Source: Mucilaginibacter phyllosphaerae
Lineage (GTDB): Bacteria > Bacteroidota > Bacteroidia > Sphingobacteriales > Sphingobacteriaceae
Reading direction: 5' to 3'
DNA length: 64,000 nt
Assembly (NCBI RefSeq): GCF_004378255.1
Contig: NZ_SNQG01000005.1
Coordinates: 1 to 64,000 of the forward strand
The position numbers were made by a program, and so were the translations under genes. Below, piece by piece: positions 16,103-25,185 of this stretch. Below the pieces are notes generated by a model. It did no database searches. It was not told the origin of the DNA and worked only from the letters and a program-made list of their open reading frames with translations. Every line of letters begins with the position of its first letter. The stretch's first letter is position 1.

Positions 16103-17053
16103 CTAAATTACATTTTTTAAATTAGTTAGCATATCCCCGGTGATCTTCGCCAGATCGTAATCTAATTGCCAGCCCCAGTCCTGCTGGGCCTGTGTATCGT
16201 CTATTGATTTTGGCCAGCTATCCGCGATTGCCTGGCGCGGATCGTTATCCGCATAGCTCATTTCAAAATCAGGTATATGCTTTTTAATCTCTGCGGCAAG
16301 CTGCTCCGGCGTAAAACTGATGCCCGCCAGGTTATAACTCGACCGGATACTCAGGTTCTCAACCGGCGCATCCATTAAATTAATGGTAGCACGGATAGCA
16401 TCTTCCATATACATCATGGGCAAAGCTGTTTGTGCCGACAGGAAACCCTGGTATTTACCATGCTTTAATGCTTCATGAAAAATATGCACGGCATAATCTG
16501 TTGTACCACCACCGGGATTTGCCCGCCAGCCTATCAGGCCGGGGTAACGTAAGCTGCGTACATCCACGCCATATTTAGTATGGTAATATTCGCACCAGCG
16601 CTCGCCGGCCAGCTTACTAAAACCATATACTGTGTTTGGATCCATCACACAATATTGCGGCGTATCGTACTGAGGCGAATGTGGCCCGAATACGGCTATA
16701 GAGCTTGGCCAGAAAATTTTTGAGGTTTTAAATTCAACAGCAAAATCAAGCACATGTAACAGGCCGGTCATATTCAAATCCCAGGCCACTTTAGGCTTTT
16801 GTTCGCCTACAGCAGATAATATGGCCGCAAGCAGATATACTTGTGTAGGTCGGTGCTTATCAAATAAATGATGCAGGTTGTCTTTATCAAGTACGTTCGC
16901 AAATTCAAATGGCCCACTGTTGCGGATAGCATAGTTAGGGCTGTTAATATCAGATGCTATAACATTTTCGGCTCCATGTATTTTCCGTAAAGCTGTTACC
17001 AGTTCGGTACCAATTTGTCCATTGGCGCCAATCACTAAAATCTTTTCGCTCAT
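16103..17053 (-). CDS. NAD-dependent epimerase/dehydratase of the L-threonine 3-dehydrogenase type
   Basis: 316 aa. The short-chain (extended) fold shows the NAD motif GANGQIG (about 8-14), the adenine-side DINSPN, and the active-site YGFSK (Tyr and Lys, about 144-148) with Ser in WPSSIAVFG. The length and internal sequences such as PGLIGWRANPGGGTTDYA match the SDR-type threonine 3-dehydrogenase, which oxidises threonine to 2-amino-3-ketobutyrate. The usual partner kbl is not in the window. A TACCTTTG box lies at 17080-17073 upstream. Confidence 0.85.
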   Translation of the reverse strand: MSEKILVIGANGQIGTELVTALRKIHGAENVIASDINSPNYAIRNSGPFEFANVLDKDNLHHLFDKHRPTQVYLLAAILSAVGEQKPKVAWDLNMTGLLHVLDFAVEFKTSKIFWPSSIAVFGPHSPQYDTPQYCVMDPNTVYGFSKLAGERWCEYYHTKYGVDVRSLRYPGLIGWRANPGGGTTDYAVHIFHEALKHGKYQGFLSAQTALPMMYMEDAIRATINLMDAPVENLSIRSSYNLAGISFTPEQLAAEIKKHIPDFEMSYADNDPRQAIADSWPKSIDDTQAQQDWGWQLDYDLAKITGDMLTNLKNVI

Positions 17054-17072
17054 GCAATCCCAGGTTTGGGTA

Positions 17073-17080
17073 CAAAGGTA
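17073..17080 (-). promoter_or_regulatory. Probable -7 box of the epimerase gene (TACCTTTG)
   Basis: On the minus strand TACCTTTG (17080-17073) matches TAnnTTTG and ends 19 nt before the ATG at 17053. No good TTG at the right distance is seen, so only the -7 element is supported. Confidence 0.5.
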
Positions 17081-17310
17081 AAAATTTGGGCGTAATCGCG
17101 AATTTTTGTCTGAACCTGAATTTGAAGGAATTATAGTATCAAACCCTAATCTTACATTTTTTTACCAGGATATAAATTCTTAATTCAAAAAATTCCGGTG
17201 CAGATGGACTTAGAACCAAACAATTTATCATACTAAAATGGTAGTCATTCCGCAAAAAAAATCGCATATTTGGAGTTTAATTAACATACACAAATAATTT
17301 TATTCAGAAA

Positions 17311-18318
17311 ATGAAAATCGCAGTTGTTGGTGCCACAGGTTTGGTAGGCACTAAAGTGTTGCAGGTTCTTGCAGAACGCAACTTCCCCGTTACAGAGTTG
17401 ATCCCCGTAGCCTCCGCTAAAAGTATTGGTAAAGAAATTACTTTTAAGGGTAAGCCGTTTAAGGTGGTTTCTGTTGAGGATGCGATTAAACAGAAGCCCG
17501 ATGTTGCTATTTTTAGCGCAGGCGGCAGTACTTCTTTAGAGCAGGCACCACTTTTTGCGGCAGCCGGCATTACCGTTATTGATAATTCATCCGCCTGGCG
17601 CATGGACCCTACCAAAAAACTGGTTGTGCCAGAAGTTAATGCAGATGTATTGACAGCCGAAGACAAGATCATTGCTAACCCCAATTGCTCAACCATACAA
17701 ATGGTAGTGGCCTTAAAGCCCCTGCACGATAAATATAAAATTAAACGCGTAGTGGTATCTACCTACCAATCGGTGACCGGTACCGGCGTTAAAGCGGTTG
17801 ACCAGTTATTTAACGAGCGTAAAGGCATCGACGGGCCAAAGGTTTATCCTTATACCATCGACCTGAACGTGATCCCCCAAATTGATGTATTCACCGAGAA
17901 TGGTTACACCAAAGAGGAGATGAAAATGATACTGGAAACCAAAAAGATAATGGGCGATGACAGTATTAAGGTTACGGCAACCACTGTGCGTATCCCGGTT
18001 ATGGGTGGCCATTCCGAATCTGTAAACATTGAGTTTTTGCATGATTTTGACCTGAGCGAAGTGCGCGAATTATTAGCCAACTCGCCGGGTATTGTGGTGG
18101 TTGATGATGTTGCCAACTTAAAATACCCAATGCCGCTTGATGCACACGATAAGGACGATGTATTTATAGGCCGCCTTCGCCGCGACGAAACACAGGATAA
18201 CACCCTTAACTGCTGGATAGTATCTGACAACCTGCGTAAAGGTGCGGCTACCAACGCTGTACAAATTGCAGAGTATTTAGCTGCTAAAAACTTAATTGGA
18301 CAGGCAGTTGCTGTTTAG
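17311..18318 (+). CDS. asd: Aspartate-semialdehyde dehydrogenase
   Basis: 335 aa. It reduces aspartyl-phosphate to aspartate semialdehyde, the branch point to lysine, methionine and threonine. GATGLVGTKVL (7-17) is the NADP loop. NPNCSTIQM (about 127-135) contains the catalytic Cys130. The substrate Arg and His lie in VRIPVMGGHSESV (about 228-240). The full length is present. It stands alone between the epimerase gene, which is divergent across a 257-bp gap, and a DJ-1/PfpI gene. Confidence 0.96.
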   Translation: MKIAVVGATGLVGTKVLQVLAERNFPVTELIPVASAKSIGKEITFKGKPFKVVSVEDAIKQKPDVAIFSAGGSTSLEQAPLFAAAGITVIDNSSAWRMDPTKKLVVPEVNADVLTAEDKIIANPNCSTIQMVVALKPLHDKYKIKRVVVSTYQSVTGTGVKAVDQLFNERKGIDGPKVYPYTIDLNVIPQIDVFTENGYTKEEMKMILETKKIMGDDSIKVTATTVRIPVMGGHSESVNIEFLHDFDLSEVRELLANSPGIVVVDDVANLKYPMPLDAHDKDDVFIGRLRRDETQDNTLNCWIVSDNLRKGAATNAVQIAEYLAAKNLIGQAVAV

Positions 18319-18487
18319 AGATTAGAGGCTTTTAATAAGAGCTTAGTTGCTCTGTATATATTTAATAGGGATGATCGGAAGATTATCTCTATTTTTTTAA
18401 ATCAAATTATTCGCCAATCTCAATTTTCTTAAAACTATAATTTAAACCACCTGTAGTTAATATACAAAAAATATAAAAACTACCATT

Positions 18488-19036
18488 ATGGCTGATTTAA
18501 GTAATAAAAAAATAGCAATACTAACCGAAGAAGGATTTGAGCAGGTTGAATTAACCAGCCCTAAAGAAGCGCTGGAGGCTGCGGGCGCTACCGTGCACAT
18601 TATTTCGCCAAAAAGTGGCAAAATTAAAGCATGGGATAAAGATAAATGGGGAATTGAAATTGATGTAGATAAAAATCTGAGCGATGCCAATCCGGATGAT
18701 TATGATGCGCTGGTATTGCCTGGTGGTGTTTTAAACCCCGATAAGTTGCGCCAGAATAAAGATGCCATTGCATTTACCTCTGCATTTTTGGATGAAGGTA
18801 AGCCGCTTGCCGCTATCTGCCACGGCCCCCAGTTACTGATAGAGACCGGGATGCTGCAAGGCCGCAGGCTTACCTCATATCCATCGCTGCAAACCGACCT
18901 GAAGAACGCCGGTGCCGATTGGGTTGATGAAGCGGTAGTTACCGACAATGGCCTGGTTACCAGCCGTACCCCCGCCGATCTGGAAGCCTTCAATAAAAAA
19001 ACCATAGAGGAAATTAGCGAGGGAATACATGCGTAA
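18488..19036 (+). CDS. DJ-1/PfpI-family protein (YhbO/general-stress-18 type)
   Basis: 182 aa. It begins KIAILTEEGFEQVELTSP, with the family's conserved Glu in 'EGFEQVEL'. The nucleophile elbow is AAICHGPQLLIE (Cys near residue 116, followed by His). PGGVLNPDKLR and the C-terminal TSRTPADLEAF (often SRKPDDLEAF) are typical. Members have been described as cysteine proteases, glyoxalases or deglycases, a contested point. No regulatory partner is visible. Cytoplasmic. Confidence 0.9.
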   Translation: MADLSNKKIAILTEEGFEQVELTSPKEALEAAGATVHIISPKSGKIKAWDKDKWGIEIDVDKNLSDANPDDYDALVLPGGVLNPDKLRQNKDAIAFTSAFLDEGKPLAAICHGPQLLIETGMLQGRRLTSYPSLQTDLKNAGADWVDEAVVTDNGLVTSRTPADLEAFNKKTIEEISEGIHA

Positions 19037-19076
19037 TCCGCTGCAAATCATAGTAAAGTGATTAAGGATAATATTG

Positions 19077-19158
19077 AACACTAAATATTAAATTTCGAAT
19101 ATTGAAGTTTTAAACTTTATCATTCGATGTTCGATATTGGGTGTTCGATATTAAATTT
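19077..19158. repeat. Dispersed palindrome (ATATTAAATTTCGAATATTG / CGATATTAAATTTC)
   Basis: TTGAACACTAAATATTAAATTTCGAATATTGAAG and TCGATGTTCGATATTGGGTGTTCGATATTAAATTTC form repeated and inverted units directly before the crtD-like gene. A CCCCTTCAGGGGGTTAGGG unit follows at 19163-19181. No coding potential is supported. Confidence 0.55.
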
Positions 19159-19189
19159 CATTCCCCTTCAGGGGGTTAGGGTTTCTTTT

Positions 19190-19197
19190 TATCTTTA
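19190..19197 (+). promoter_or_regulatory. Variant -7 box (TATCTTTA) 4 nt before the CrtD-like start
   Basis: TATCTTTA at 19190-19197 differs from TAnnTTTG only in the last base and ends 4 nt before ATG 19202. The same spacing occurs at bamD, UPF0175 and the MacB-like permease. It suggests a leaderless transcript and supports this start over the upstream in-frame ATG at 19127. Confidence 0.5.
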
Positions 19198-19201
19198 CCC
19201 C

Positions 19202-20674
19202 ATGCCTCAACAAAAAGCTGTAATTATTGGTGCTGGTATAGCAGGGATCGCGGCGGCTATCCGCTTGGCAGTTAAGGGATACACAGTTGAAGTTTATGAG
19301 GCTAACAGCTACCCGGGTGGCAAGCTATCCCAATTTGAGCAGAACGGTTACCGCTTTGATGCCGGGCCAAGCCTGTTTACCATGCCGCAATATGTAGATG
19401 AGCTTTTTAAGCTGGCCGGTAAAAATGCGGCCGACTACTTTGGTTACCAAAAGCTTGATGTAGTTTGCAAATACTTTTACGAGGACGGCACCCGCCTGAG
19501 CGCTTATGCTGATACTAAGCAATTTGCAAAAGAAATTGAAGATAAAACGCAGGAACCCGCCGCTGCCATTATTAGGCACTTAGCTAATAGCCGCGACATT
19601 TACGATATTACGAATCACGTTTTTTTAGAAAGATCCTTACATCGCTTAAAAACCTTTTTGAGATGGGATACCATACGGTCGATACTCAGATTCCCGCAGA
19701 TAGACCCGTTCAGGACCATGCATAAAGCCAACTTATCAGGATTTAAAGACGCCCGTATAGTACAATTTTTCGACCGTTATTCGACCTATAACGGCTCTGA
19801 TCCATACCAGGCACCTGCTACCCTAAATGTTATCCCGCATCTGGAGCATCACTTTGGAGCTTACTTCCCGGATGGCGGCATGTACAGTATAACGCAAAGC
19901 CTGGTAAAGCTGGCAGAAGAGTTAGGGGTACAATTCAAGTACAATTATAAGGTTGACGAAATAGTGGTCATCAACAGCGTAGCTAAAGGCATCCGTGCAA
20001 AAGGTGAAGATATTTTGGCTGATGTGGTGGTATCAAACATGGACGTATGGTTCACTTACAACCGCTTGCTGAGTAAACATCCAAAACTACATCCTAAGAA
20101 AATACTAAGCCAGGAGCGCAGCAGTTCGGCATTGATATTTTACTGGGGCATCAACAAGCAATTTCCGGAGCTTGATCTGCATAATATTTTTTTTAGTGCT
20201 GATTACCAAACAGAGTTCGACCACATCTGGAACCAGCAGGACATTTACCACGACCCAACCGTTTACCTCAACATCAGTTCGAAATATAAAACAGATGATG
20301 CCCCCGAAGGCTGCGAGAACTGGTTTGTAATGATCAATGTACCGGCTAACAACGGGCAGGATTGGGACCAGCTCATCGCTACTGCGCGTAATCACATTAT
20401 GAATAAACTATCCCGCTTACTCCATCAAGATATAGGTAAACTAATTACTACCGAAAGCATTCTTGACCCGCGGGGTATCGAAAATAAAACGTCATCATAC
20501 AAAGGTTCTATTTACGGTACCAGTTCTAACAGCCAGTTTGCAGCCTTTTTAAGGCATGCCAACAGATCATCAAAAGCGGCGGGATTATACTTTTGCGGCG
20601 GCAGTGTACATCCGGGCGGCGGGATCCCGCTATGTTTGTTATCGGCAAAGATCACCGCCGGCTTTGTTAAATAA
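19202..20674 (+). CDS. CrtD-like carotenoid 3,4-desaturase (phytoene-desaturase family)
   Basis: 490 aa from ATG 19202; an in-frame ATG at 19127 would read through a repeat. The N-terminal dinucleotide-binding motif is VIIGAGIAGIAAAIRL (7-22). The family motif RFDAGPSLFTMPQYVDELF follows near 54-72. The C-terminal FAD motif reads YFCGGSVHPGGGIPLCLLSAK near 461-481, where CrtI proteins usually have HPGAGIPGVLLSA. This favours 1-hydroxycarotenoid 3,4-desaturase (CrtD) over phytoene desaturase. The CruF-like hydratase that would supply its substrate lies at 39777-40433. Confidence 0.75.
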   Translation: MPQQKAVIIGAGIAGIAAAIRLAVKGYTVEVYEANSYPGGKLSQFEQNGYRFDAGPSLFTMPQYVDELFKLAGKNAADYFGYQKLDVVCKYFYEDGTRLSAYADTKQFAKEIEDKTQEPAAAIIRHLANSRDIYDITNHVFLERSLHRLKTFLRWDTIRSILRFPQIDPFRTMHKANLSGFKDARIVQFFDRYSTYNGSDPYQAPATLNVIPHLEHHFGAYFPDGGMYSITQSLVKLAEELGVQFKYNYKVDEIVVINSVAKGIRAKGEDILADVVVSNMDVWFTYNRLLSKHPKLHPKKILSQERSSSALIFYWGINKQFPELDLHNIFFSADYQTEFDHIWNQQDIYHDPTVYLNISSKYKTDDAPEGCENWFVMINVPANNGQDWDQLIATARNHIMNKLSRLLHQDIGKLITTESILDPRGIENKTSSYKGSIYGTSSNSQFAAFLRHANRSSKAAGLYFCGGSVHPGGGIPLCLLSAKITAGFVK

Positions 20675-20776
20675 TGATGTGCATCTAAAAAGCCACCTGC
20701 TTTTAAACATTATTTTACGCCTACAACAAAAATTTCTGTAGCAGCCATTCATGTAAATAACGTTTGGAAAAGCTAA

Positions 20777-21232
20777 CTACCCGGGGCAATTATCCGTACG
20801 CCTGGTATCTACAATATAAATGATCTTCCAGCCGGATTTGGTTTTCATCAGCTGATAAAAATCAACTCCGCAATGGCTGAATTTGCTGCCCAGGTAAAAC
20901 TTATAAGGTGTCCAGGCGCTGGCCAGCGGGCCGTCAATTTTAATGTCGCCCCAGGTAATGCGCTCGTCCCAAATTTCCTTGTGCGGCGTGCCTACGGCTT
21001 TTATAAAACCATCGGGTTTTTCGTTCTCAAGCACCATGCTTCCGTCTTTTTTGGCACCTGCACTTTGGAAAACAATGCCCTCCGCAAATACAGATCTAAG
21101 CAGGGAACTATCGCCTTTACGCATCGCATCAAACATGGTTGTAATTGTTTTTTTAATATCTTCTTTATCTGTTTGGCAAAAGGCGGGGGCTGATAGCGCT
21201 ATCAGCAGGGCAGCAAGGAATAGTTTTTTCAT
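20777..21232 (-). CDS. Secreted NTF2/SnoaL-like protein
   Basis: 151 aa from ATG 21232; the upstream extension to 21256 precedes the signal sequence and is rejected. A signal peptide covers about residues 1-19 (ends APAFCQ). The mature part is a cone-shaped NTF2-like fold: KKTITTMFDAMRKGD, then LRSVFAEGIVFQS, and a final WKIIYIVDTRR. Such domains hold small ligands or act as enzymes, and no catalytic residue set can be named. It is divergent from the decayed toxin-antitoxin pair. Confidence 0.82.
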   Translation of the reverse strand: MKKLFLAALLIALSAPAFCQTDKEDIKKTITTMFDAMRKGDSSLLRSVFAEGIVFQSAGAKKDGSMVLENEKPDGFIKAVGTPHKEIWDERITWGDIKIDGPLASAWTPYKFYLGSKFSHCGVDFYQLMKTKSGWKIIYIVDTRRTDNCPG

Positions 21233-21277
21233 AATGAGGCTGTTTGGTGAAGGCAATTTAAATAAAAGTTTTTTATA

Positions 21278-21285
21278 TAAGTTTG
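21278..21285 (+). promoter_or_regulatory. -7 box (TAAGTTTG) of the DUF433 gene
   Basis: TAAGTTTG matches TAnnTTTG and ends 6 nt before the in-frame ATG at 21292, supporting that ATG as the original start of the antitoxin gene. Confidence 0.5.
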
Positions 21286-21291
21286 TATATC

Positions 21292-21534
21292 ATGCAAATA
21301 GATTACTGAAAATATATTGAAGTTGACCCGAACATCCGTTTTGGAAAACCTGTGATCATGGGTACACGAATTACTGTTTATGACGTTTTGCAATGGCTGG
21401 CATCAGGTATAACGCATCAAAATATAGTTACCGACTATCCCCAGTTGAATGAAACCCGAATTTTGGCTTGCCTTGCCTATGCTGCCAATAAAGAACGCAT
21501 TACAAAAGTGCATAGCAATGCGTTTAATTGCTGA
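21292..21534 (+). pseudogene. DUF433 antitoxin with an in-frame TGA at codon 6
   Basis: From ATG 21292 the frame reads M-Q-I-D-Y, then TGA (21307-21309), then KYIEVDPNIRFGKPVIMGTR and on to the end at 21534. The region after the stop is a normal DUF433 sequence (small helix-turn-helix antitoxin, with ILACLAYAANKE near its end). So a complete N-terminus exists but is interrupted by one stop. A GTG at 21352 could give a truncated protein lacking the first conserved strand. The 3' end overlaps the toxin pseudogene by 17 nt, the usual coupling of this family. Confidence 0.7.
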
Positions 21535-21916
21535 TGAAAATATTTCCTGGCGTTTAAAAAAAAATTCATACCTCAGTGGGATATTCTGCCTTCTAAATGA
21601 AATTAAGACAGACTTTAGATTAAGCGATAAGATGATATGGAAATTTGCCAAAGCAAACTAATTTGCCATTTTAACTTTTGATGAAGACTTTCCAGATCTT
21701 CAAAACATATATTTCTATCAACCCAAAATCATCTGGCTGCGTACCGGTAATGTTGCAACGGCAGAAGTTGCAGCTTTGCTTTTAAAATTTGAAGATCGTA
21801 TCAATAATTCCTGGAGGATAACGAATCCGGGATCTACAAAATTCATAATTAACCAAAAAAGCCCTGCATTGCTGCAAGGCTTTCTCTTATTTAATACGTC
21901 ATTTACGACATTTTGA
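21518..21916 (+). pseudogene. DUF5615 (PIN-like) toxin, broken
   Basis: The frame from ATG 21518 begins MRLIADENISWRLKK, the start of a DUF5615 PIN-like nuclease. A TAA at 21659-21661 interrupts it where relatives have a codon such as CAA. The same frame then continues FAILTFDEDFPDL and KIIWLRTGNVATAEVAALL, the conserved second half. Between a run of nine A's (about 21546-21554) and about 21597 the other frame reads FIPQWDILPS, which fits the family better, so two compensating shifts may exist as well. The frame runs on into the dnaA 3' end, so its original stop may also be lost. Confidence 0.7.
21859..21882 (-). terminator. Intrinsic terminator of dnaA
   Basis: On the minus strand AAGCCTTGCA (21882-21873), a 4-nt loop and TGCAGGGCTT (21868-21859) form a stem with one mismatch. 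It is followed by a T-run (complement of the A-run at 21855-21860), about 21 nt after the dnaA stop. Confidence 0.75.
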
Positions 21917-23327
21917 GTTTCTTTTGGATATCGGCTACGTAGCCTTTAAATTTTTTATCGGTATCTATTAAATCTTCTACCGTTTGGCAGGCGTAGATAA
22001 CAGTAGAGTGATCACGACCGCCAAAGAAGTGGCCGATTGATTTTAATGAGCTTTTGGTGTGTGCCTTAGCCAGGTACATAGATATTTGGCGGGCCTGTAC
22101 AATTTCGCGTTTGCGGGTTTGTGATTTTACCATTTCTATCGGCACTTCAAAGTACTCGCAAACCAGGCTCTGGATGTATTCCATCGAGATTTCCTTGGCC
22201 GAATTTTTCACAAAATTCTTCAGCATTTGCTTCGCCAGGTTCAGGTCAATCTCTTTACGGTTAAGGGTTGATTGCGCCAATAAGGATACCATGGCGCCTT
22301 CCAGTTCGCGCACGTTATTATCAATATTGTGGGCAACGTACTCTACCACATCGTTTGATAATTCGATACCATCCTGGTAGATCTTATTTTTAAGGATGGC
22401 CATGCGGGTTTCCAGATCAGGGATCTGCAGATCTGCAGAAAGGCCCCATTTAAAACGCGATAACAAACGCTCTTCTAAACCGGCCAGATCCTTGGGCGCT
22501 TTATCTGAGGTGATGATCAGTTGTTTGCCGCTTTGATGCAGGTGGTTAAAAATGTGAAAAAAGAAATCCTGCGTTTTTTCTTTACCGGCAAAGTTGTGTA
22601 CATCATCCATGATCAGTACATCTATTGCCTGGTAAAAGTTCACAAAATCATTTATGTTATTGTGCTTCAATGCATCAACAAATTGCTGCGTGAATTTTTC
22701 GCAGCTTACATACAGTACCAGTTTATCGGGCAGGGTGCGTTTTATCTCGTTACCAATGGCTTGTGCCAGGTGGGTTTTACCCAGGCCTACGCCACCATAT
22801 ATCATTAAAGGGTTAAATGATGTGCCGCCCGGTTTGGCTGCAACAGCATAACCTGCAGAACGCGCCAAACGGTTGCAATCGCCTTCAACAAAATTCTCGA
22901 AGGTATAGTTGCGGTTTAGCTGCGGGTCTACATTCAGCTTTTTAAGGCCCGGTATTACAAACGGGTTCTTAATGTCCTTATTAATAGAAATAGGTATTGG
23001 CATAGACTGATTTTTAGATTCAGCACCATTCCCATTCGAGGGCATGTTAGTAGTATATGGTTTGCTTGACGATTGCTCAACAACAATGTTATATTCCAGG
23101 CGGCCTTCGTCGCCCAATTGCTTTTTTATTGTTTTGCGCAGCAAGCCCACATAATGCTCTTCCAGCCACTCGTAAAAGAATAAACTTGGTACCTGTATCG
23201 TTAAAACGCTACCCTCCATACGCAAAGCTTTGATTGGTTCGAACCAGGTTTTAAAGCTTTGTGCCGGTATGTTGTCTTTTATGATCTGAAGGCAGCTATT
23301 CCAAACGTTAGTACAAGTTTTTTCCAT
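21903..23327 (-). CDS. dnaA: Chromosomal replication initiator DnaA
   Basis: 474 aa. Domain I (about 1-85) carries CTNVWNSCLQIIKDNIPAQSF. A short linker follows. The AAA+ domain III has Walker A GGVGLGKTHLAQAIGN (about 177-192) and Walker B VLIMDDVHNF (about 236-245). Domain IV ends with the box-recognition signature GGRDHSTVIYA (about 442-452). It opens the origin and loads the helicase. dnaN and gyrB are not adjacent, and no cluster of DnaA boxes is seen in the 305-bp upstream gap. Confidence 0.97.
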   Translation of the reverse strand: MEKTCTNVWNSCLQIIKDNIPAQSFKTWFEPIKALRMEGSVLTIQVPSLFFYEWLEEHYVGLLRKTIKKQLGDEGRLEYNIVVEQSSSKPYTTNMPSNGNGAESKNQSMPIPISINKDIKNPFVIPGLKKLNVDPQLNRNYTFENFVEGDCNRLARSAGYAVAAKPGGTSFNPLMIYGGVGLGKTHLAQAIGNEIKRTLPDKLVLYVSCEKFTQQFVDALKHNNINDFVNFYQAIDVLIMDDVHNFAGKEKTQDFFFHIFNHLHQSGKQLIITSDKAPKDLAGLEERLLSRFKWGLSADLQIPDLETRMAILKNKIYQDGIELSNDVVEYVAHNIDNNVRELEGAMVSLLAQSTLNRKEIDLNLAKQMLKNFVKNSAKEISMEYIQSLVCEYFEVPIEMVKSQTRKREIVQARQISMYLAKAHTKSSLKSIGHFFGGRDHSTVIYACQTVEDLIDTDKKFKGYVADIQKKLKMS

Positions 23328-23632
23328 ATTGTTATTCAGTAATATCTTGATTTCCAGTCTCCCAGACGGTCAATTTTTCGGCCGTTTCGGAACATCGAAT
23401 ATTCTAAAAAAAAGCGGATTAAAAAACATATTTCATGAAATATATTTATAAAAATTACGCCTTTTTATTGCAAATATTAAAGTTATTAACACTATATTTC
23501 GCATGCAGAAGCCACTTTTATGCATCAGTTTTACCGTATGGCGCTTTTAAAAGTTACAACACCGTTTTGTGAAGAATTGTGGATTAATTTATTAGCAGGT
23601 GTTTCTAAAATTCCTTAATTAAGAATTTTTTT
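23328..23632. other. 305-bp AT-rich gap between dnaA and the mutase gene
   Basis: It should hold the dnaA promoter (dnaA is transcribed leftward). It contains one near-match to a DnaA box (TGTGGATTA at 23578-23586, one mismatch) and a palindrome ATTCCTTAATTAAGAAT at about 23609-23625 near the mutase stop. No ORF, RNA or iterated box cluster is seen. Confidence 0.4.
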
Positions 23633-25180
23633 TTAATACTCTCCAAACACATCCCGTAGTGTATCGGCTATTTCGCCAAGTGTTGCATAACACTCCACTG
23701 CAGTTAAAATATAGGGCATCAGGTTATCTTTGCTACGGGCAGCTGATGTTAAATTTGCCAGTGCTTTTTCAACCTGTATGTTGTCGCGCTCTTCTTTTAA
23801 ACGGATAAGTTTATCCATTTGTTGCCTGCGGATGGCATCATCTACCCTAAACACGGGTGGGTTCACCTCTTCGGCCTGTGTAAATTTGTTAACGCCTACC
23901 AGTATCTGGTCGCCGCTCTCGATATCGTTTTGATATTGGTAAGCAGCAGCGGCTATTTCCTGTTGTATATAATCCTGCTCAATAGCTTTTACGGATCCGC
24001 CCATGGCGTCTATCTTATCTATATATATCTGCGCGGCGGTTTCCAGCTCATCGGTTAAAGCTTCTATAAAGTATGAGCCTGCCAAAGGGTCTACCGTATC
24101 GGTAACGCCGCTTTCAAAAGCAATGATCTGCTGAGTGCGCAGGGCTATTTTAGCTGCGGCTTCGGTTGGTAAAGATAAGGCCTCATCGTATCCATTGGTA
24201 TGCAGCGATTGTGTGCCGCCAAGTACGGCAGCCAGGGCTTGCATACTTACGCGCACCACATTGTTCATGGGTTGCTGCGCCGTTAAGGTAGAGCCCCCGG
24301 TTTGGGTATGGAAACGCAGCTTTTGCGCGCCGGCATCTGTGGCGCCCAAATTTTGGGTGATATGTGCCCACATGCGGCGCGCCGCACGGAATTTAGCTAT
24401 CTCTTCAAAAAAATTATTATGGCAATTGAAAAAGAAGGAAAGGCGCTTGGCAAATACATTGATATCCAGCCCTTTTTCTAAGGCAGCCTTTAAATAGGTT
24501 TTGCCGTTGGCCAAAGTAAAAGCCAGTTCCTGCACCGCGGTTGAACCAGCTTCGCGGATGTGGTAGCCCGAGATAGAGATGGTGTTCCACTTGGGCACTT
24601 CCTTACTGCAGTACTCAAAAATATCGGTAATGAGGCGCATAGACGGGCCCGGCGGGTAAATATAGGTGCCCCTTGCTGCGTACTCCTTTAATATATCGTT
24701 TTGTATAGTGCCCGAGATCTGTTTCAGATCGGCCCCCTGTTTTTTGGCTAAAGCAATGTACATGGCCAGCAGGATGGATGCCGTGGCATTAATAGTCATG
24801 CTGGTGGTAATATCCTTCAATTCAATGCCTGCAAACAGTATCTCTATATCCTTTAAAGAATCTATGGCTACGCCAACTTTGCCTACTTCACCTTCAGATA
24901 GCTCGTGGTCGCTGTCGTACCCTATCTGGGTGGGCAGGTCAAACGCTACCGAGAGGCCCATAGTGCCCTGGCTTAATAAATAATGATAACGTTTGTTGCT
25001 TTCTTCGGCGGTAGAAAAACCGGCATACTGGCGCATGGTCCACGGTTTGCCGCGGTACATATCCTTTTGAATGCCGCGGGTATAAGGGAACTGGCCGGGT
25101 AATTCATTCATGCCCGATGGCTGGGTATAAACCTCCTTCAGTTCGATCCCCGAAATGGTGGTGAATTTTTTTTCGGCCAT
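23633..25180 (-). CDS. Methylmalonyl-CoA mutase, catalytic (large-type) subunit without B12 domain
   Basis: 515 aa comprising only the catalytic TIM barrel. Substrate-specificity residues are those of methylmalonyl-CoA mutase: Tyr42 in [17 protein letters not shown] and Arg170 in [18 protein letters not shown]. Isobutyryl-CoA mutases have Phe and Gln at these places. [12 protein letters not shown] and [14 protein letters not shown] (about 290-310) are intact. The C-terminal cobalamin-binding domain (DxHxxG) is absent and must come from another protein, not seen in the window. The 176-aa membrane protein gene lies 5 nt upstream. Confidence 0.92.
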   Translation of the reverse strand: MAEKKFTTISGIELKEVYTQPSGMNELPGQFPYTRGIQKDMYRGKPWTMRQYAGFSTAEESNKRYHYLLSQGTMGLSVAFDLPTQIGYDSDHELSEGEVGKVGVAIDSLKDIEILFAGIELKDITTSMTINATASILLAMYIALAKKQGADLKQISGTIQNDILKEYAARGTYIYPPGPSMRLITDIFEYCSKEVPKWNTISISGYHIREAGSTAVQELAFTLANGKTYLKAALEKGLDINVFAKRLSFFFNCHNNFFEEIAKFRAARRMWAHITQNLGATDAGAQKLRFHTQTGGSTLTAQQPMNNVVRVSMQALAAVLGGTQSLHTNGYDEALSLPTEAAAKIALRTQQIIAFESGVTDTVDPLAGSYFIEALTDELETAAQIYIDKIDAMGGSVKAIEQDYIQQEIAAAAYQYQNDIESGDQILVGVNKFTQAEEVNPPVFRVDDAIRRQQMDKLIRLKEERDNIQVEKALANLTSAARSKDNLMPYILTAVECYATLGEIADTLRDVFGEY

Positions 25181-25185
25181 GATGC

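Noticed and set aside
19127..19201. N-terminal extension of the CrtD-like protein
   Set aside because: It translates two repeat families and a likely -7 box; the nucleotide-binding motif starts right after ATG 19202.
19202..20674. Calling this gene crtI (phytoene desaturase)
   Set aside because: The C-terminal motif HPGGGIPLCLLSAK and the absence of crtB beside it fit CrtD better, though a profile search is needed to settle it.
23578..23586. Near-match to a DnaA box (TGTGGATTA) upstream of dnaA, as a sign of oriC
   Set aside because: One mismatched box only; no cluster of boxes, no dnaN/gyrB neighbourhood. Not enough to call an origin.
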